Shown here: one piece after another, positions 8,540-16,751 of the stretch
Position numbering within the stretch: the stretch's first letter is position 1
Layout of the letters: every line of letters starts with the position of its first letter
From: an uncultured Prevotella sp.
GTDB lineage: Bacteria; Bacteroidota; Bacteroidia; Bacteroidales; Bacteroidaceae
DNA length: 64,000 bases
Assembly: GCA_905202125.1 (NCBI GenBank)
Contig: CAJKQX010000003.1
Coordinates: 1 to 64,000 of the forward strand
Direction of reading: 5' to 3'
Notes under the pieces: generated by a model
Database searches by the model: none
Told to the model about the DNA's origin: nothing
What the model saw: only the letters and a program-made list of their open reading frames with translations
Translations under genes and position numbers: made by a program

Positions 8540-9112
8540 TCAGAGAGTGTCTATCACCGCGCAGATGTCGGCAAATATTCTGTCGAGCGCGCCATATCCG
8601 TCGATATGATGGTGCAGACCCTCATTGTCGTACCACTCGATGAGGGGTGCCGTCTGTGTGGTGTACACCGCCAGACGTTTCTTGATAGTCTCCTCGTTGT
8701 CGTCCGAGCGACCGCTCTCCTTGCCGCGCTTGATCAGTCGTTCCATCAGTTGATCGGCCGGCACGTCAAGCTCTATCATCACAGCCACGCTGTGTCCGCG
8801 CTCGGCCAGCATCTCCTTGAGGGCCTCGGCTTGGGGAATGGTACGGGGGAAACCGTCGAAGATGACGCCCTTGTGCTCCTTGCCGTAACTGTCGTACACA
8901 TTGGCCAGGATGTCTATCATCAACGCGTCGGGTATGAGCATACCCTTGTCGATGTATTGTTTGGCTGTCTTTCCCAGTTCTGTCTCATTCTTGATCTCAT
9001 TGCGAAGCACGTCACCCGTCGAAATATGACCGAATCCGTACTTTTCAATCATCAAGTCGCTCTGTGTGCCCTTGCCTGATCCCGGGGCACCAAAAATCAC
9101 GATATTCTTCAT
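8540..9112 (-). CDS. adk: Adenylate kinase
   Basis: 190 residues, the short bacterial form without the LID zinc domain. The P-loop is FGAPGSGKGTQS at 6-17; HISTGDVLRNEIK near 30 and FDGFPRTIPQAEAL near 83 are the AMP-binding and core motifs; GRSDDNEETIKKRL near 137 is the short LID region. It converts ATP + AMP to 2 ADP in the cytoplasm. Downstream of hpt by 75 bases on the same strand, so purine salvage and nucleotide balance genes sit together. Confidence 0.96.
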   Translation of the reverse strand: MKNIVIFGAPGSGKGTQSDLMIEKYGFGHISTGDVLRNEIKNETELGKTAKQYIDKGMLIPDALMIDILANVYDSYGKEHKGVIFDGFPRTIPQAEALKEMLAERGHSVAVMIELDVPADQLMERLIKRGKESGRSDDNEETIKKRLAVYTTQTAPLIEWYDNEGLHHHIDGYGALDRIFADICAVIDTL

Positions 9113-9187
9113 CTTTTTACTTTAATTGAGATTATATTTAGCGGCATCATCCATCCGTTCGCGGACCTGTCGATGCCATGTTTCATG

Positions 9188-9730
9188 TCATTCGTCCACC
9201 AATGTGTATATGTCGCGCAGATTGCGTCCCTGCTGGTCGTAGTCCAGACCGTAGCCGAGGATGAAATCGTTGGGTATCTCCTTCGCCACATAATCCACGT
9301 CCAACGGCACCTTGAGCCTTTCGGGCTTGAGCAGCAATGTGCAGATATGTATCGATTCGGGGCCGCGAGTGCCGAGCGTCTCTATCATTCGCTTTATGGT
9401 GAGCCCCGTTTCGATGATATCTTCAACGATGATGACGGTACGTCCCGAGAGATCTTCGTTGATGCCTATCACCTCTTTTATCTTGCCGGTAGACGTCGTG
9501 CCCTGATAGGAGGCCAGTTTGACGAATGATATCTCACAGGGAATGGTGATCATACGCATCAAGTCGGCGGCAAACACGAACGACCCGTTGAGCACTGCGA
9601 GCAGCAACGGATTCTTGCCGGCCATATCCTTGCTGATGCGATCGGCCACTTGTTTCACACGTTCCAATATCTCGGCCTCAGGTATCGATACACTGAAAGT
9701 CTTATCTTTGATTTTGACTGTACTACTCAT
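9188..9730 (-). CDS. hpt: Hypoxanthine phosphoribosyltransferase
   Basis: 180 residues, standard for bacterial Hpt. The PRPP-binding motif is TVIIVEDIIETGLTI at about 95-109; LLAVLNGSFVFAADLMR near 43 is the PRPP loop region, and the DYVAKEIPNDFILGYGLDYDQQGRNL segment near 143-168 fits the purine-binding end. It salvages hypoxanthine and guanine to IMP and GMP. First gene of the minus-strand run hpt-adk-obgE-pgeF-M23. A TAAATTTG box lies 21 bases upstream. Confidence 0.95.
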   Translation of the reverse strand: MSSTVKIKDKTFSVSIPEAEILERVKQVADRISKDMAGKNPLLLAVLNGSFVFAADLMRMITIPCEISFVKLASYQGTTSTGKIKEVIGINEDLSGRTVIIVEDIIETGLTIKRMIETLGTRGPESIHICTLLLKPERLKVPLDVDYVAKEIPNDFILGYGLDYDQQGRNLRDIYTLVDE

Positions 9731-9750
9731 GTGTTATTGTATTTTGCTCG

Positions 9751-9758
9751 CAAATTTA
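9751..9758 (-). promoter_or_regulatory. -7 box of the hpt operon
   Basis: TAAATTTG on the minus strand (TAnnTTTG), 21 bases before hpt. The -33 box is weak. Confidence 0.5.
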
Positions 9759-9870
9759 CAAAAAATATGCTGAAAATGTGTATTGTGGCGGCACTAAATT
9801 GCGTTTTATATAATCCTGCATAATGACAAACAATTGAGAAATGGGAGAATTAATCATTGCTCACAGCCCA

Positions 9871-9890
9871 TAATGACGATTTGGGTTAAA
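9871..9890. repeat. Third TTTGGGTTAAA repeat unit
   Basis: Exact copy of 73-92 (TAATGACGATTTGGGTTAAA), immediately before the truncated MITE copy in the 1.08-kb intergenic region 9731-10808. Confidence 0.6.
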
Positions 9891-9894
9891 GACA

Positions 9895-10128
9895 AGATCA
9901 TCCGACATTTGGAGTGACGAAACGAAAACCATTGATAAACATGACAGATATTTACAAGTCGGTGTAGGGCCGCAAACTTTTGCGGCCGCAAGGGTGATTG
10001 CCACAAATTCATTTTTCTGACAGGGTATCATCTTTATTATTTAAGCGTAAGAAACTGTTTTAACGGATGATATGGTATGGGGATTCTTGCGACCGCAAAA
10101 GTTTGCGGCCCTACATCGGCTAATTGAA
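9895..10128 (+). mobile_element. MITE copy A (truncated)
   Basis: About 234 bases closely matching the two complete copies at 26144 and 41795. It keeps one terminus (GATCATCCGACATTTGGAGTGA, first G changed to A) and both inner near-palindromes (GGCCGCAAA..TTTGCGGCC, the second with one change), but homology stops after CTAATTGAA, so about 45 bases and the second terminal repeat are missing. No target duplication is recognisable. An old, decayed copy. Confidence 0.85.
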
Positions 10129-10294
10129 TTTTTAGACATCAGACTGCCGCGCTCGCAAATCCAAATTTTTAACATTTCGTTTTTGCAGGATTTACTTCCG
10201 TTTTAGAAAGATGCGAAGCCAAAAAACGGGGAAAATGACCTTGACAGACGGAAAAAATCGTCCGATTTTGCAATTTTTACCAACTTGATTTGCA

Positions 10295-10382
10295 AAAGTG
10301 GCCCTTTTGGAGTGCGAAAGGAACCCTTTTAGAAGACGAAAGGGCCCCTTTCAGACCCCAAGTCGGGCTCTTTTTCGGGTAA
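10295..10382. repeat. 22-bp palindrome array, copy 1
   Basis: Four tandem 22-base units, each starting AAAG/AAAGG and centred on a GGGCCC-like palindrome (the units carry GGCCC, GGAACCC, GGGCCCC, CGGGCTC). About 100 bases downstream is GGCGTATTTCGGCCGAG, also conserved at the other two copies. It lies 430 bases upstream of the ABC exporter operon. A 22-base period is two helical turns, so proteins bound to the units would line one DNA face. No ORF is supported in the flanking bases. Confidence 0.8.
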
Positions 10383-10693
10383 AAATCGGGCATTTTTATT
10401 CCTTTTTTGGACAATCGAAAATTCCTGAATCATGTATTGTATTGATACACACGAGGTTATGCAAAGTGCCGTATTTTTGGCGTATTTCGGCCGAGCAACC
10501 ACCTCGGTCGAAAATATCGCAAAAATGAGACGCAATTTTAACATTTCAGGCCGAGATAGTTGCGTATTCTTAATTATCTCAACGTATACGGGGCTCAAAA
10601 TTAACACTTCACTCCAAATTTCGGAATAGCCCCTACATTCTTTGATCAATATCTGCGATGATATTCTTTTTTTTAAAAAAAACTCCAAAAAAA

Positions 10694-10725
10694 TTTGTTT
10701 GTTACGAAAGAAATAAATACTTTTG
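10694..10725 (+). promoter_or_regulatory. Promoter of the ABC exporter operon
   Basis: TTTG (10694-10697), 20 bases, then TACTTTTG (10718-10725). Leader about 80 bases, in which ATTAAAGTATTACACTAATAC forms a TA-rich inverted repeat (GTATTACACTAATAC) that could be the operator of the GntR repressor encoded in the operon. Confidence 0.75.
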
Positions 10726-10808
10726 CGGTGTACTATTAAAGTATTACACTAATACAGTATGGCATTTTCAATCATCCGTAACGATAAACATCAAAAAAAC
10801 ATAAAGAT

Positions 10809-11627
10809 ATGATCTCAATTCAGAACGTCACATTCCGCTATGCGGGAACAAAGAGAAATGTGCTTGACAACTTCAGTTTGAACATTGGCGAGAACCGCAT
10901 TTGCGGACTGCTCGGCAAGAACGGTACGGGCAAGAGTACCCTGCTCTATCTCATGAGCGGACTGCTCCACCCCACGAGCGGCCTCATCACGGTCAACGAT
11001 ATGGACACGCGCCGCCGCCTGCCCGACATGCTGCGCGAGATATTCATCGTGCCCGAGGAGTACGATCTGCCCGACACCTCGCTCGACGAGTATGTGGCCA
11101 TCAACGAGACTTTCTATCCGCGGTTCAGCCGCGAGGTGCTCCGGCGCTGTCTCGAGGACTTCGAACTGTCATCGAAACTCAAGCTCGGGGCTCTCTCCAT
11201 GGGTCAGAAGAAGAAGGTGTACATGAGCGTGGCCCTGGCCGCCGGCACCCGACTGCTGTTCATGGACGAACCGTCCAACGGTCTGGACATACCCTCGAAG
11301 AGCCAGTTTCGCAAGGTGGTGGCCGGCAACATGACCGACGACCGCACCATCATCATCTCCACCCATCAGGTGCACGACGTGGAGTCGCTGCTCGACCATG
11401 TCATCATCATCAGCGAGCGGGGCGTGGCCCTCGACGCATCGGTGTCGGACGTGTGCGACAAGTACGTGTTTGAGACCCGCCAGCCGGGTGCGCTCAGTGA
11501 GGACGTGATATATTCGGAGTTCTCCATGCAGGGCGTCTCGGTCATGGCCCGGAGGGGCGACAAGGAGGAGACACCGGTCAATCTCGAACTGCTCTTCGGC
11601 GCAGCCGTCAAAGGATTGTTGAAATAA
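10809..11627 (+). CDS. ABC transporter ATP-binding protein
   Basis: 272 residues: Walker A GLLGKNGTGKSTLL near 34-47, signature LSMGQKKK near 134, Walker B RLLFMDEPSNGLD near 151, H-loop STHQVHD near 182. The nucleotide-binding domain is followed by about 70 residues of extra C-terminal sequence. Similar to YtrB/EcsA-type ATPases of ABC-2 exporters. The operon continues with two membrane proteins and a GntR regulator, the YtrA-like layout of envelope-stress or antimicrobial-responsive exporters. Substrate unknown. Walker and signature residues look intact. Confidence 0.9.
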   Translation: MISIQNVTFRYAGTKRNVLDNFSLNIGENRICGLLGKNGTGKSTLLYLMSGLLHPTSGLITVNDMDTRRRLPDMLREIFIVPEEYDLPDTSLDEYVAINETFYPRFSREVLRRCLEDFELSSKLKLGALSMGQKKKVYMSVALAAGTRLLFMDEPSNGLDIPSKSQFRKVVAGNMTDDRTIIISTHQVHDVESLLDHVIIISERGVALDASVSDVCDKYVFETRQPGALSEDVIYSEFSMQGVSVMARRGDKEETPVNLELLFGAAVKGLLK

Positions 11628-11658
11628 AGGATGTGAAACGCAGTAATACCATTATAAT

Positions 11659-12492
11659 ATGAAATCATTCGAATGGACCCGTTTCTGCCATACTCTGCGC
11701 TGGGTGCTCATCTCGGGCAGAGGCACATTGGTGCGCATGGCAGTGTGTATGTTTATATTGTTCTTCGCCATAGAGGAGGTGTTCACGCTCATCATGGGAC
11801 ACAACATGTTCGGACTGTCGATCCTGGTCCTTGCGTTGTGCCTCTTCGTGTGGATGGTGGGCATGCAATACGCGGCCACGCAGATTATTGCCGACACCGG
11901 AGAGAAGACCTCGGCCATACGATTCCTGATGCACCCGGCATCCAATCTGGAGAAATTCATCGCACGGTGGATCTACGTCACCGTAGTGTGGGCGGTGGTG
12001 TCGGCCCTGGCTTTCATAGCGGCCGACACAGTCAGCTGGGCTTTCAACTCGCTCATAAAGCCGCATACGGCGCAGGCTTTCCAACCTATGTTGTGGCGCA
12101 CCCCCTCACTTATCTTCAGCGAGGATATCAATTTCAGCGAGATACCTGTCTCCACGCTCGAGGAGATGGCCATGCTGGCGCTGATGAGCGAATGGGGACA
12201 CAGTATGTATATCCTCGGCGGGACGGTGTTCAGACGCCATCGCTTCGTGCTGACCCTCTTTGCGAGCTACATACTCAACATGGTTTTCTCTCTGTTCATT
12301 TATACCATGCCGGGCAAAGACCCTCTGCTCCGGATGTTGGACTATGCCTCCATATCCTACTGGTGGATGGCCGTCGTGGCGGGCCTCATCGTCTTGAATT
12401 ATCTCGCCGCCTACCGCATATTCACCCGCACCGAGGTTGTGGGCGGCAGATATGTGAATGCCCGATACTCGATGTTGTTCAGAAATAAATAA
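11659..12492 (+). CDS. ABC-2 type permease-like membrane protein
   Basis: 277 residues with about six hydrophobic segments (around 28-45, 52-72, 100-124, 181-213, 232-250). No close family recognised beyond ABC-2-like membrane proteins found next to YtrB-like ATPases. It has the same length and overall plan as the next gene (12501-13355): an early segment with a KFI/F motif after a helix pair (LMHPASNLEKFIARWIY here, LMIPAGNMEKFLSRLVL there). The two are therefore paralogues and probably form a heterodimeric membrane channel for the ATPase upstream. Confidence 0.78.
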   Translation: MKSFEWTRFCHTLRWVLISGRGTLVRMAVCMFILFFAIEEVFTLIMGHNMFGLSILVLALCLFVWMVGMQYAATQIIADTGEKTSAIRFLMHPASNLEKFIARWIYVTVVWAVVSALAFIAADTVSWAFNSLIKPHTAQAFQPMLWRTPSLIFSEDINFSEIPVSTLEEMAMLALMSEWGHSMYILGGTVFRRHRFVLTLFASYILNMVFSLFIYTMPGKDPLLRMLDYASISYWWMAVVAGLIVLNYLAAYRIFTRTEVVGGRYVNARYSMLFRNK

Positions 12493-12500
12493 AAAAAGAT

Positions 12501-13355
12501 ATGCAACGATTCAATTTCAAACGATTCATCACGCTCATGCAGTGGAGCATCGTTCAGGAGCGCGGTTTTCTCATCAAGTCTACTCTGCTGCTCACCCTCG
12601 CGCTGACAGCCGTCCTGCTGATGTTCAACATCACTATCGAGCGCGTCACAAGTGCCGGAGTGCTCAGCATCCGGCCCAATGTCGAGCAGGAAACGATACA
12701 TGGCATAAAGCTGTCGTTCATCGTCATCTATCACATTGTGGCCGTGGCCACGATGATGATCGGCGCCAACATGATGTTCCGCAATATATCGAACAAGCAG
12801 AAACGCATCGCCTTCTTGATGATTCCGGCCGGCAACATGGAGAAATTCCTGTCGCGCCTGGTGCTCGTGACGGGCGGAGGCATACTCATGATATGTGTGT
12901 CGCTGGGACTGTCGGAAGTGCTGCGCATGGCCATCATCGAGACTCTCTACGGCCACAACCACATAGGATGGATGTTGCCCGAGGTGATCGACAACTACGG
13001 GAAATTCATCAATAACAGCGCACATTACGCATACGGCATCATGGCCGCCATCGACTACGACGACAGCACGGGCACCGTGGGCTCACCCTACGGATTGTGG
13101 TCGGCGGTGATGTCGGCCCTTTCATCACTCACGTTCGCCTTCGCCCTGTTCATGTTTTTCGGCATATTGATGCGCAAGTTCGCCCTCGTGGCTGCATTCG
13201 TGGCCTACATCGCCCTGGTCACAGCGGCGTCTTACATCGATGGCGGAGTGGTCATGACGGTGGCAGGATATGTGGGAGCGGTGCTGCTTTGCATCGCCTC
13301 ATACAATATTTTCACACGAATTCAAGTTATTAATAATAAAATCGCGAACCTATGA
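12501..13355 (+). CDS. ABC-2 type permease-like membrane protein, second copy
   Basis: 284 residues, about six transmembrane segments, paralogous to the preceding gene (shared P-A-x-N-x-EKF motif near residue 110 and a final YNIFTRIQVI resembling YRIFTRTEVV there). It begins 8 bases after that gene and overlaps the GntR gene by 4 bases (ATGA), so translation is probably coupled. Role inferred from context: the second half of the exporter membrane domain. Confidence 0.78.
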   Translation: MQRFNFKRFITLMQWSIVQERGFLIKSTLLLTLALTAVLLMFNITIERVTSAGVLSIRPNVEQETIHGIKLSFIVIYHIVAVATMMIGANMMFRNISNKQKRIAFLMIPAGNMEKFLSRLVLVTGGGILMICVSLGLSEVLRMAIIETLYGHNHIGWMLPEVIDNYGKFINNSAHYAYGIMAAIDYDDSTGTVGSPYGLWSAVMSALSSLTFAFALFMFFGILMRKFALVAAFVAYIALVTAASYIDGGVVMTVAGYVGAVLLCIASYNIFTRIQVINNKIANL

Positions 13356-13753
13356 TATTCAGCAACGACAAAGCAATATACATACAGATGGCCGACCGCC
13401 TGTGCGATGACATTCTGGCGGGGACCTATGCCGACGACGACCGAATACCGAGTGTGCGCGAATACTCAGTGGCGCTGGAGGTCAACATCAATACGGCCGT
13501 GAAAGCCTACGATCTGCTGGCGCGCTACGGCATCATATACAACAGACGCGGACTGGGCTATTTCGTCAAGGGCGGAGCACGACAACTGATCATGCAGACA
13601 CGCCGTCACGATTTCATGGAGAACGTCCTGCCGGGCATGTTTCGCAACATGCGGCTGCTCGGTATCGGCATAGACGACATACAGAAGGCGTGGAACGAAA
13701 GCGAGCCCGCACAGGCATCGGCATCTGCAACGAACGATACGTTAAACTATTAA
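13352..13753 (+). CDS. GntR-family regulator, YtrA-like
   Basis: 133 residues: a winged-helix DNA-binding domain (IYIQMADRLCDDILAGTYADDDRIPSVREYSVALEVN... near 10-45, NTAVKAYDLLARYGIIYNRRGLGYFV near 47-73), then a short C-terminal tail (about 50 residues) without a large effector domain. That is the YtrA subfamily plan, in which the regulator represses its own ABC transporter operon. It is last in the operon here rather than first as in Bacillus. The final bases overlap the possible upstream reading of the next ORF, but that extension is not a real start. Confidence 0.9.
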   Translation: MIFSNDKAIYIQMADRLCDDILAGTYADDDRIPSVREYSVALEVNINTAVKAYDLLARYGIIYNRRGLGYFVKGGARQLIMQTRRHDFMENVLPGMFRNMRLLGIGIDDIQKAWNESEPAQASASATNDTLNY

Positions 13754-13764
13754 TAAAAATTTTT

Positions 13765-14679
13765 ATGACTATGAAGAAATTTTTCATGACAGCACTTGTA
13801 TGCCTGTCTTTCGCATTGGCTGCCAATGCACAATTGCTCTACAAGATTTCGGGCAAAGACCTGAAACAGCCGTCCTACATCATCGGTACACACCATCTGG
13901 CCAACGTGGCCTTCATCGACAAGATAGCCGGGGTGAAAGAGGCTCTCAACGACGTGGCACAGGTCTACGGCGAGATATGTTGGGACGACATCACCAACCC
14001 CGACAGCATGAAAATCATGCAACAGACAATGATGCTGCCCGACGGCAAGACTCTCAAAGACGTGCTCAGCAAGGCTCAGTATGACAAGCTCAACGGTTAT
14101 CTGAAGAACACGATGGGCGTGGGACTGGACCATCCGCAGGTGGCCGCACAGATGGGAAGCATGTCGCCGATGGCTCTTCTCACACAACTGCAGGTGCTCA
14201 CCTTCGTGATGAAACACATGGGCGAGTTCGACCCGTCAAGCACTTTCGACCAGTATTTCCAGGCTCAGGCCAAGAAAAACAACATGCACATAGGTGGCCT
14301 CGAGACCTTGTCGTTCCAGTCAAACCTGCTCTATCGCAGCGCGACAATGGAACGTCAGATAGAACAGTTGCTCGCCTTCATCGACAACACCGAGAAGAAT
14401 GCAGAACTCATGGAGAAGATGACCGAGGCTTTCTATGCTCAGGACATCAAGGCACTCAAGACGGTTATGGACACCAAGATGGGTAACGCGGGCGACAGCA
14501 CTCCCGAAGAGAATGCCGCACTCATCGACAACCGCAACGCCAGATGGGCCGAAACGATGCCTGCCATCATGGCTGACAAACCTACACTGTTCGTTGTCGG
14601 CGCCGGACATCTGCCCGGAGACAAGGGCGTTCTCGCACTGCTCACCAACGCAGGATACACCATTGAGGCTATGAAATAA
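13765..14679 (+). CDS. TraB/GumN family protein
   Basis: 304 residues with a signal peptide (MKKFFMTALVCLSFALAANA) and the TraB/GumN hallmarks: GTHHLANVAFID near residue 35-46 (a GxH motif) and the C-terminal FVVGAGHLPGDKGVLALL near 270 (second GxH). The family is related to metal-dependent Tiki-type proteases, and the conserved His residues are present, but a substrate is not known. Starts at 13765 and 13771 are both possible. An upstream in-frame start at 13690 would sit inside the GntR gene and lose the signal peptide, so it is rejected. Own terminator. Confidence 0.85.
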   Translation: MTMKKFFMTALVCLSFALAANAQLLYKISGKDLKQPSYIIGTHHLANVAFIDKIAGVKEALNDVAQVYGEICWDDITNPDSMKIMQQTMMLPDGKTLKDVLSKAQYDKLNGYLKNTMGVGLDHPQVAAQMGSMSPMALLTQLQVLTFVMKHMGEFDPSSTFDQYFQAQAKKNNMHIGGLETLSFQSNLLYRSATMERQIEQLLAFIDNTEKNAELMEKMTEAFYAQDIKALKTVMDTKMGNAGDSTPEENAALIDNRNARWAETMPAIMADKPTLFVVGAGHLPGDKGVLALLTNAGYTIEAMK

Positions 14680-14697
14680 TACGCAACCGAATGACAT

Positions 14698-14747
14698 CAA
14701 CTCCGAAACAAGACCGAAAAGGGATTTTGTTTCGGAGTTGTTTTTTT
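14698..14747 (+). terminator. Terminator after TraB/GumN gene
   Basis: CAACTCCGAAACAA / TTGTTTCGGAGTTG stem with a 15-base loop and TTTTTTT tail, 19 bases past the stop. The following 190 bases (to the ddh promoter) hold nothing else I can recognise. Confidence 0.93.
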
Positions 14748-14938
14748 ATAGTCTGTCATACCGACGACTCCTATCGTTTCCCATAACGGCAATTTACGAT
14801 TTGTCATAAAACGCGCATCACAAGACTGCAAATTTTTCGTTTTGCCATAAATCAACCCCGGAACGTTTAAAATTGTAAAATCATCAATATTCATAATTAA
14901 AATTCTGATACACACAGATACGTTTTTCTGATTTTTTG

Positions 14939-14946
14939 TATCTTTG
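14939..14946 (+). promoter_or_regulatory. -7 box of ddh
   Basis: TATCTTTG fits TAnnTTTG; a clear -33 box is not visible. Leader about 85 bases. Confidence 0.55.
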
Positions 14947-15038
14947 CACCCGATTTGACGATGGCGCGCACCACGATGCCCTCATACATCACGCCATGCC
15001 GTCGCAACACATAAACAAAACCATAGACAATATACAAT

Positions 15039-15938
15039 ATGAAGAAAATCAGAGCCGCCGTAGTGGGCTACGGCAACATCGGACATTACGCAGTACAGGC
15101 TCTCGAGGCCGCAGACGATTTCGAAATAGCGGGCATCGTGCGCCGTAACGGCAGCGAGAACAAACCGGCCGAACTGGCTGGATATGACGTTGTGAAGGAC
15201 ATCACCGAACTGACGGATGTCGATGTGGCCATCCTTGCCACTCCCACCCGCAGTTGCGAGGAGTACGCCACGAAGATTCTGGCAATGGGAATAAACACCG
15301 TGGACAGCTTCGATATACACACATCCATCGTGGACTATCGCGCCACTCTCATGCCGATATGCAAGGAGAACGGCGCAGTGGCAATCATAGCGGCCGGCTG
15401 GGATCCGGGTTCGGACTCGATAGTACGTTCGCTCATGCAGAGCCTCGCACCCAAAGGCTTGAGCTACACCAATTTCGGACCGGGCATGTCAATGGGCCAC
15501 AGCGTGTGCGTAAGAGGTAAAGAGGGCGTCAAGAACGCTCTTTCGATGACCATTCCTAAGGGCGAAGGACTGCACAGACGCATGGTGTACGTGGAACTGG
15601 AGGATGGAGCCGACATTGACAAGGTGACCGCCGACATCAAGGCCGACCCGTATTTCGCCAACGACGAGACTCATGTCTTCGCCGTGCCTTCGGTAGATGA
15701 GGTGCGCGATATGGGTCACGGCGTGAACTTGGTGCGCAAGGGCGTGAGCGGCAAGACACAGAACCAGCGAATGGAATTCAACATGAGCATCAACAATCCG
15801 GCCCTCACCGGACAGGTGCTCGTCAACGTGGCACGCGCCTCCATGCACCAGCAGCCGGGATGCTACACGATGATCGAGATTCCGGTAATCGACATGCTGC
15901 CGGGCAATCGTGAAGAGCTCATAGCTCATCTCGTCTGA
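15039..15938 (+). CDS. ddh: meso-Diaminopimelate D-dehydrogenase
   Basis: 299 residues. An N-terminal Rossmann motif VVGYGNIGHYAVQAL binds NADPH; LATPTRSCEEYATKIL and VDSFDIH follow near residues 68-90; AGWDPGSDSIVRSLMQSLAPKG near 120 and GPGMSMGHS near 150 are diagnostic for the Ddh family. The enzyme reductively aminates tetrahydrodipicolinate straight to meso-DAP, a one-step bypass in lysine and peptidoglycan synthesis. Monocistronic, with its own promoter and terminator. Confidence 0.94.
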   Translation: MKKIRAAVVGYGNIGHYAVQALEAADDFEIAGIVRRNGSENKPAELAGYDVVKDITELTDVDVAILATPTRSCEEYATKILAMGINTVDSFDIHTSIVDYRATLMPICKENGAVAIIAAGWDPGSDSIVRSLMQSLAPKGLSYTNFGPGMSMGHSVCVRGKEGVKNALSMTIPKGEGLHRRMVYVELEDGADIDKVTADIKADPYFANDETHVFAVPSVDEVRDMGHGVNLVRKGVSGKTQNQRMEFNMSINNPALTGQVLVNVARASMHQQPGCYTMIEIPVIDMLPGNREELIAHLV

Positions 15939-15968
15939 TATTCATCGATGCAAACAATATTTTCATGC

Positions 15969-16028
15969 AACCACACCGACGCCTCGCTCATTGAAAAGTG
16001 ATACGTCAGTGTGGTTGTTTTCGTTTTT
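15969..16028 (+). terminator. ddh terminator
   Basis: AACCACACCGACG / CGTCAGTGTGGTT stem (one mismatch), loop of 22 bases, then GTTTTCGTTTTT. It ends 15 bases before the response-regulator gene. Confidence 0.82.
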
Positions 16029-16042
16029 CAGATATTACACCT

Positions 16043-16735
16043 ATGACAGACAACCGATACGACATACTCGTGGTAGACGACGAACCGGACATCCTCGAGA
16101 TTCTGAAATTCAATCTTGAAATCGAGGGATACAACGTCTCGACAGCCACATCGGCCGAGGAGGCCCTAAGGATGGACATAGCCACGTTCGACCTTCTGCT
16201 GCTCGACGTGATGATGAGCGGCATGTCGGGCTTCGCATTGGCCCACAAACTGAAATCGGAACCGGCCACACGGTCTGTCCCCGTGATATTCATCACCGCC
16301 CGCGACACGGAGAACGACACCGTCACGGGATTCAACATCGGGGCTGATGACTACATCTCCAAACCGTTCTCCATACGCGAGGCCATGCTACGTGTGCGCG
16401 CCGTGCTGCGCCGAACGAACCCTTCGGCCAGACAAGGACAAAGTTCCGTCATCACATGTCGGGGCATATCGATGGACACTGACAGAAAAACGCTGAGCGT
16501 GGACGGCGAAGAGATAGCGCTGACCAAGACCGAGTTTGAATTGCTACGACTGTTTCTCGAACACAGAGGACATACCTTCTCGCGGCAGGAACTCATCGAC
16601 CGCGTATGGCCGAAGGACGGTTTCGTGTTCGACAGGACGGTGGACGTGAACATCACCCGACTGAGAAAGAAGATAGGACAATACTCCCCATTTATTATCA
16701 CACGACAGGGTTTCGGCTACTGTTTCGAGGGATAA
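16043..16735 (+). CDS. OmpR/PhoB-family response regulator
   Basis: 230 residues from MTDNRYDILVVDDEPDIL. The receiver domain (about 6-120) has the acidic pair DDE, phospho-acceptor Asp in LLLLDVMMSGMSG near 53, Thr in FITARD near 82 and Lys in YISKPF near 104. The winged-helix domain follows (LTKTEFELLRLFLEHRGHTFSRQELI near 160 and RTVDVNITRLRKKIG near 195). The upstream in-frame ATG at 15998 lies in the ddh terminator and is rejected. Sixteen bases before its cognate kinase gene. Confidence 0.93.
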   Translation: MTDNRYDILVVDDEPDILEILKFNLEIEGYNVSTATSAEEALRMDIATFDLLLLDVMMSGMSGFALAHKLKSEPATRSVPVIFITARDTENDTVTGFNIGADDYISKPFSIREAMLRVRAVLRRTNPSARQGQSSVITCRGISMDTDRKTLSVDGEEIALTKTEFELLRLFLEHRGHTFSRQELIDRVWPKDGFVFDRTVDVNITRLRKKIGQYSPFIITRQGFGYCFEG

Positions 16736-16751
16736 AACCAATCAACCGACT

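Noticed and set aside
10295..10382. CRISPR array for the 22-bp units
   Set aside because: No unique spacers of 30-40 bases; units are adjacent tandem palindromes and no cas genes are present.
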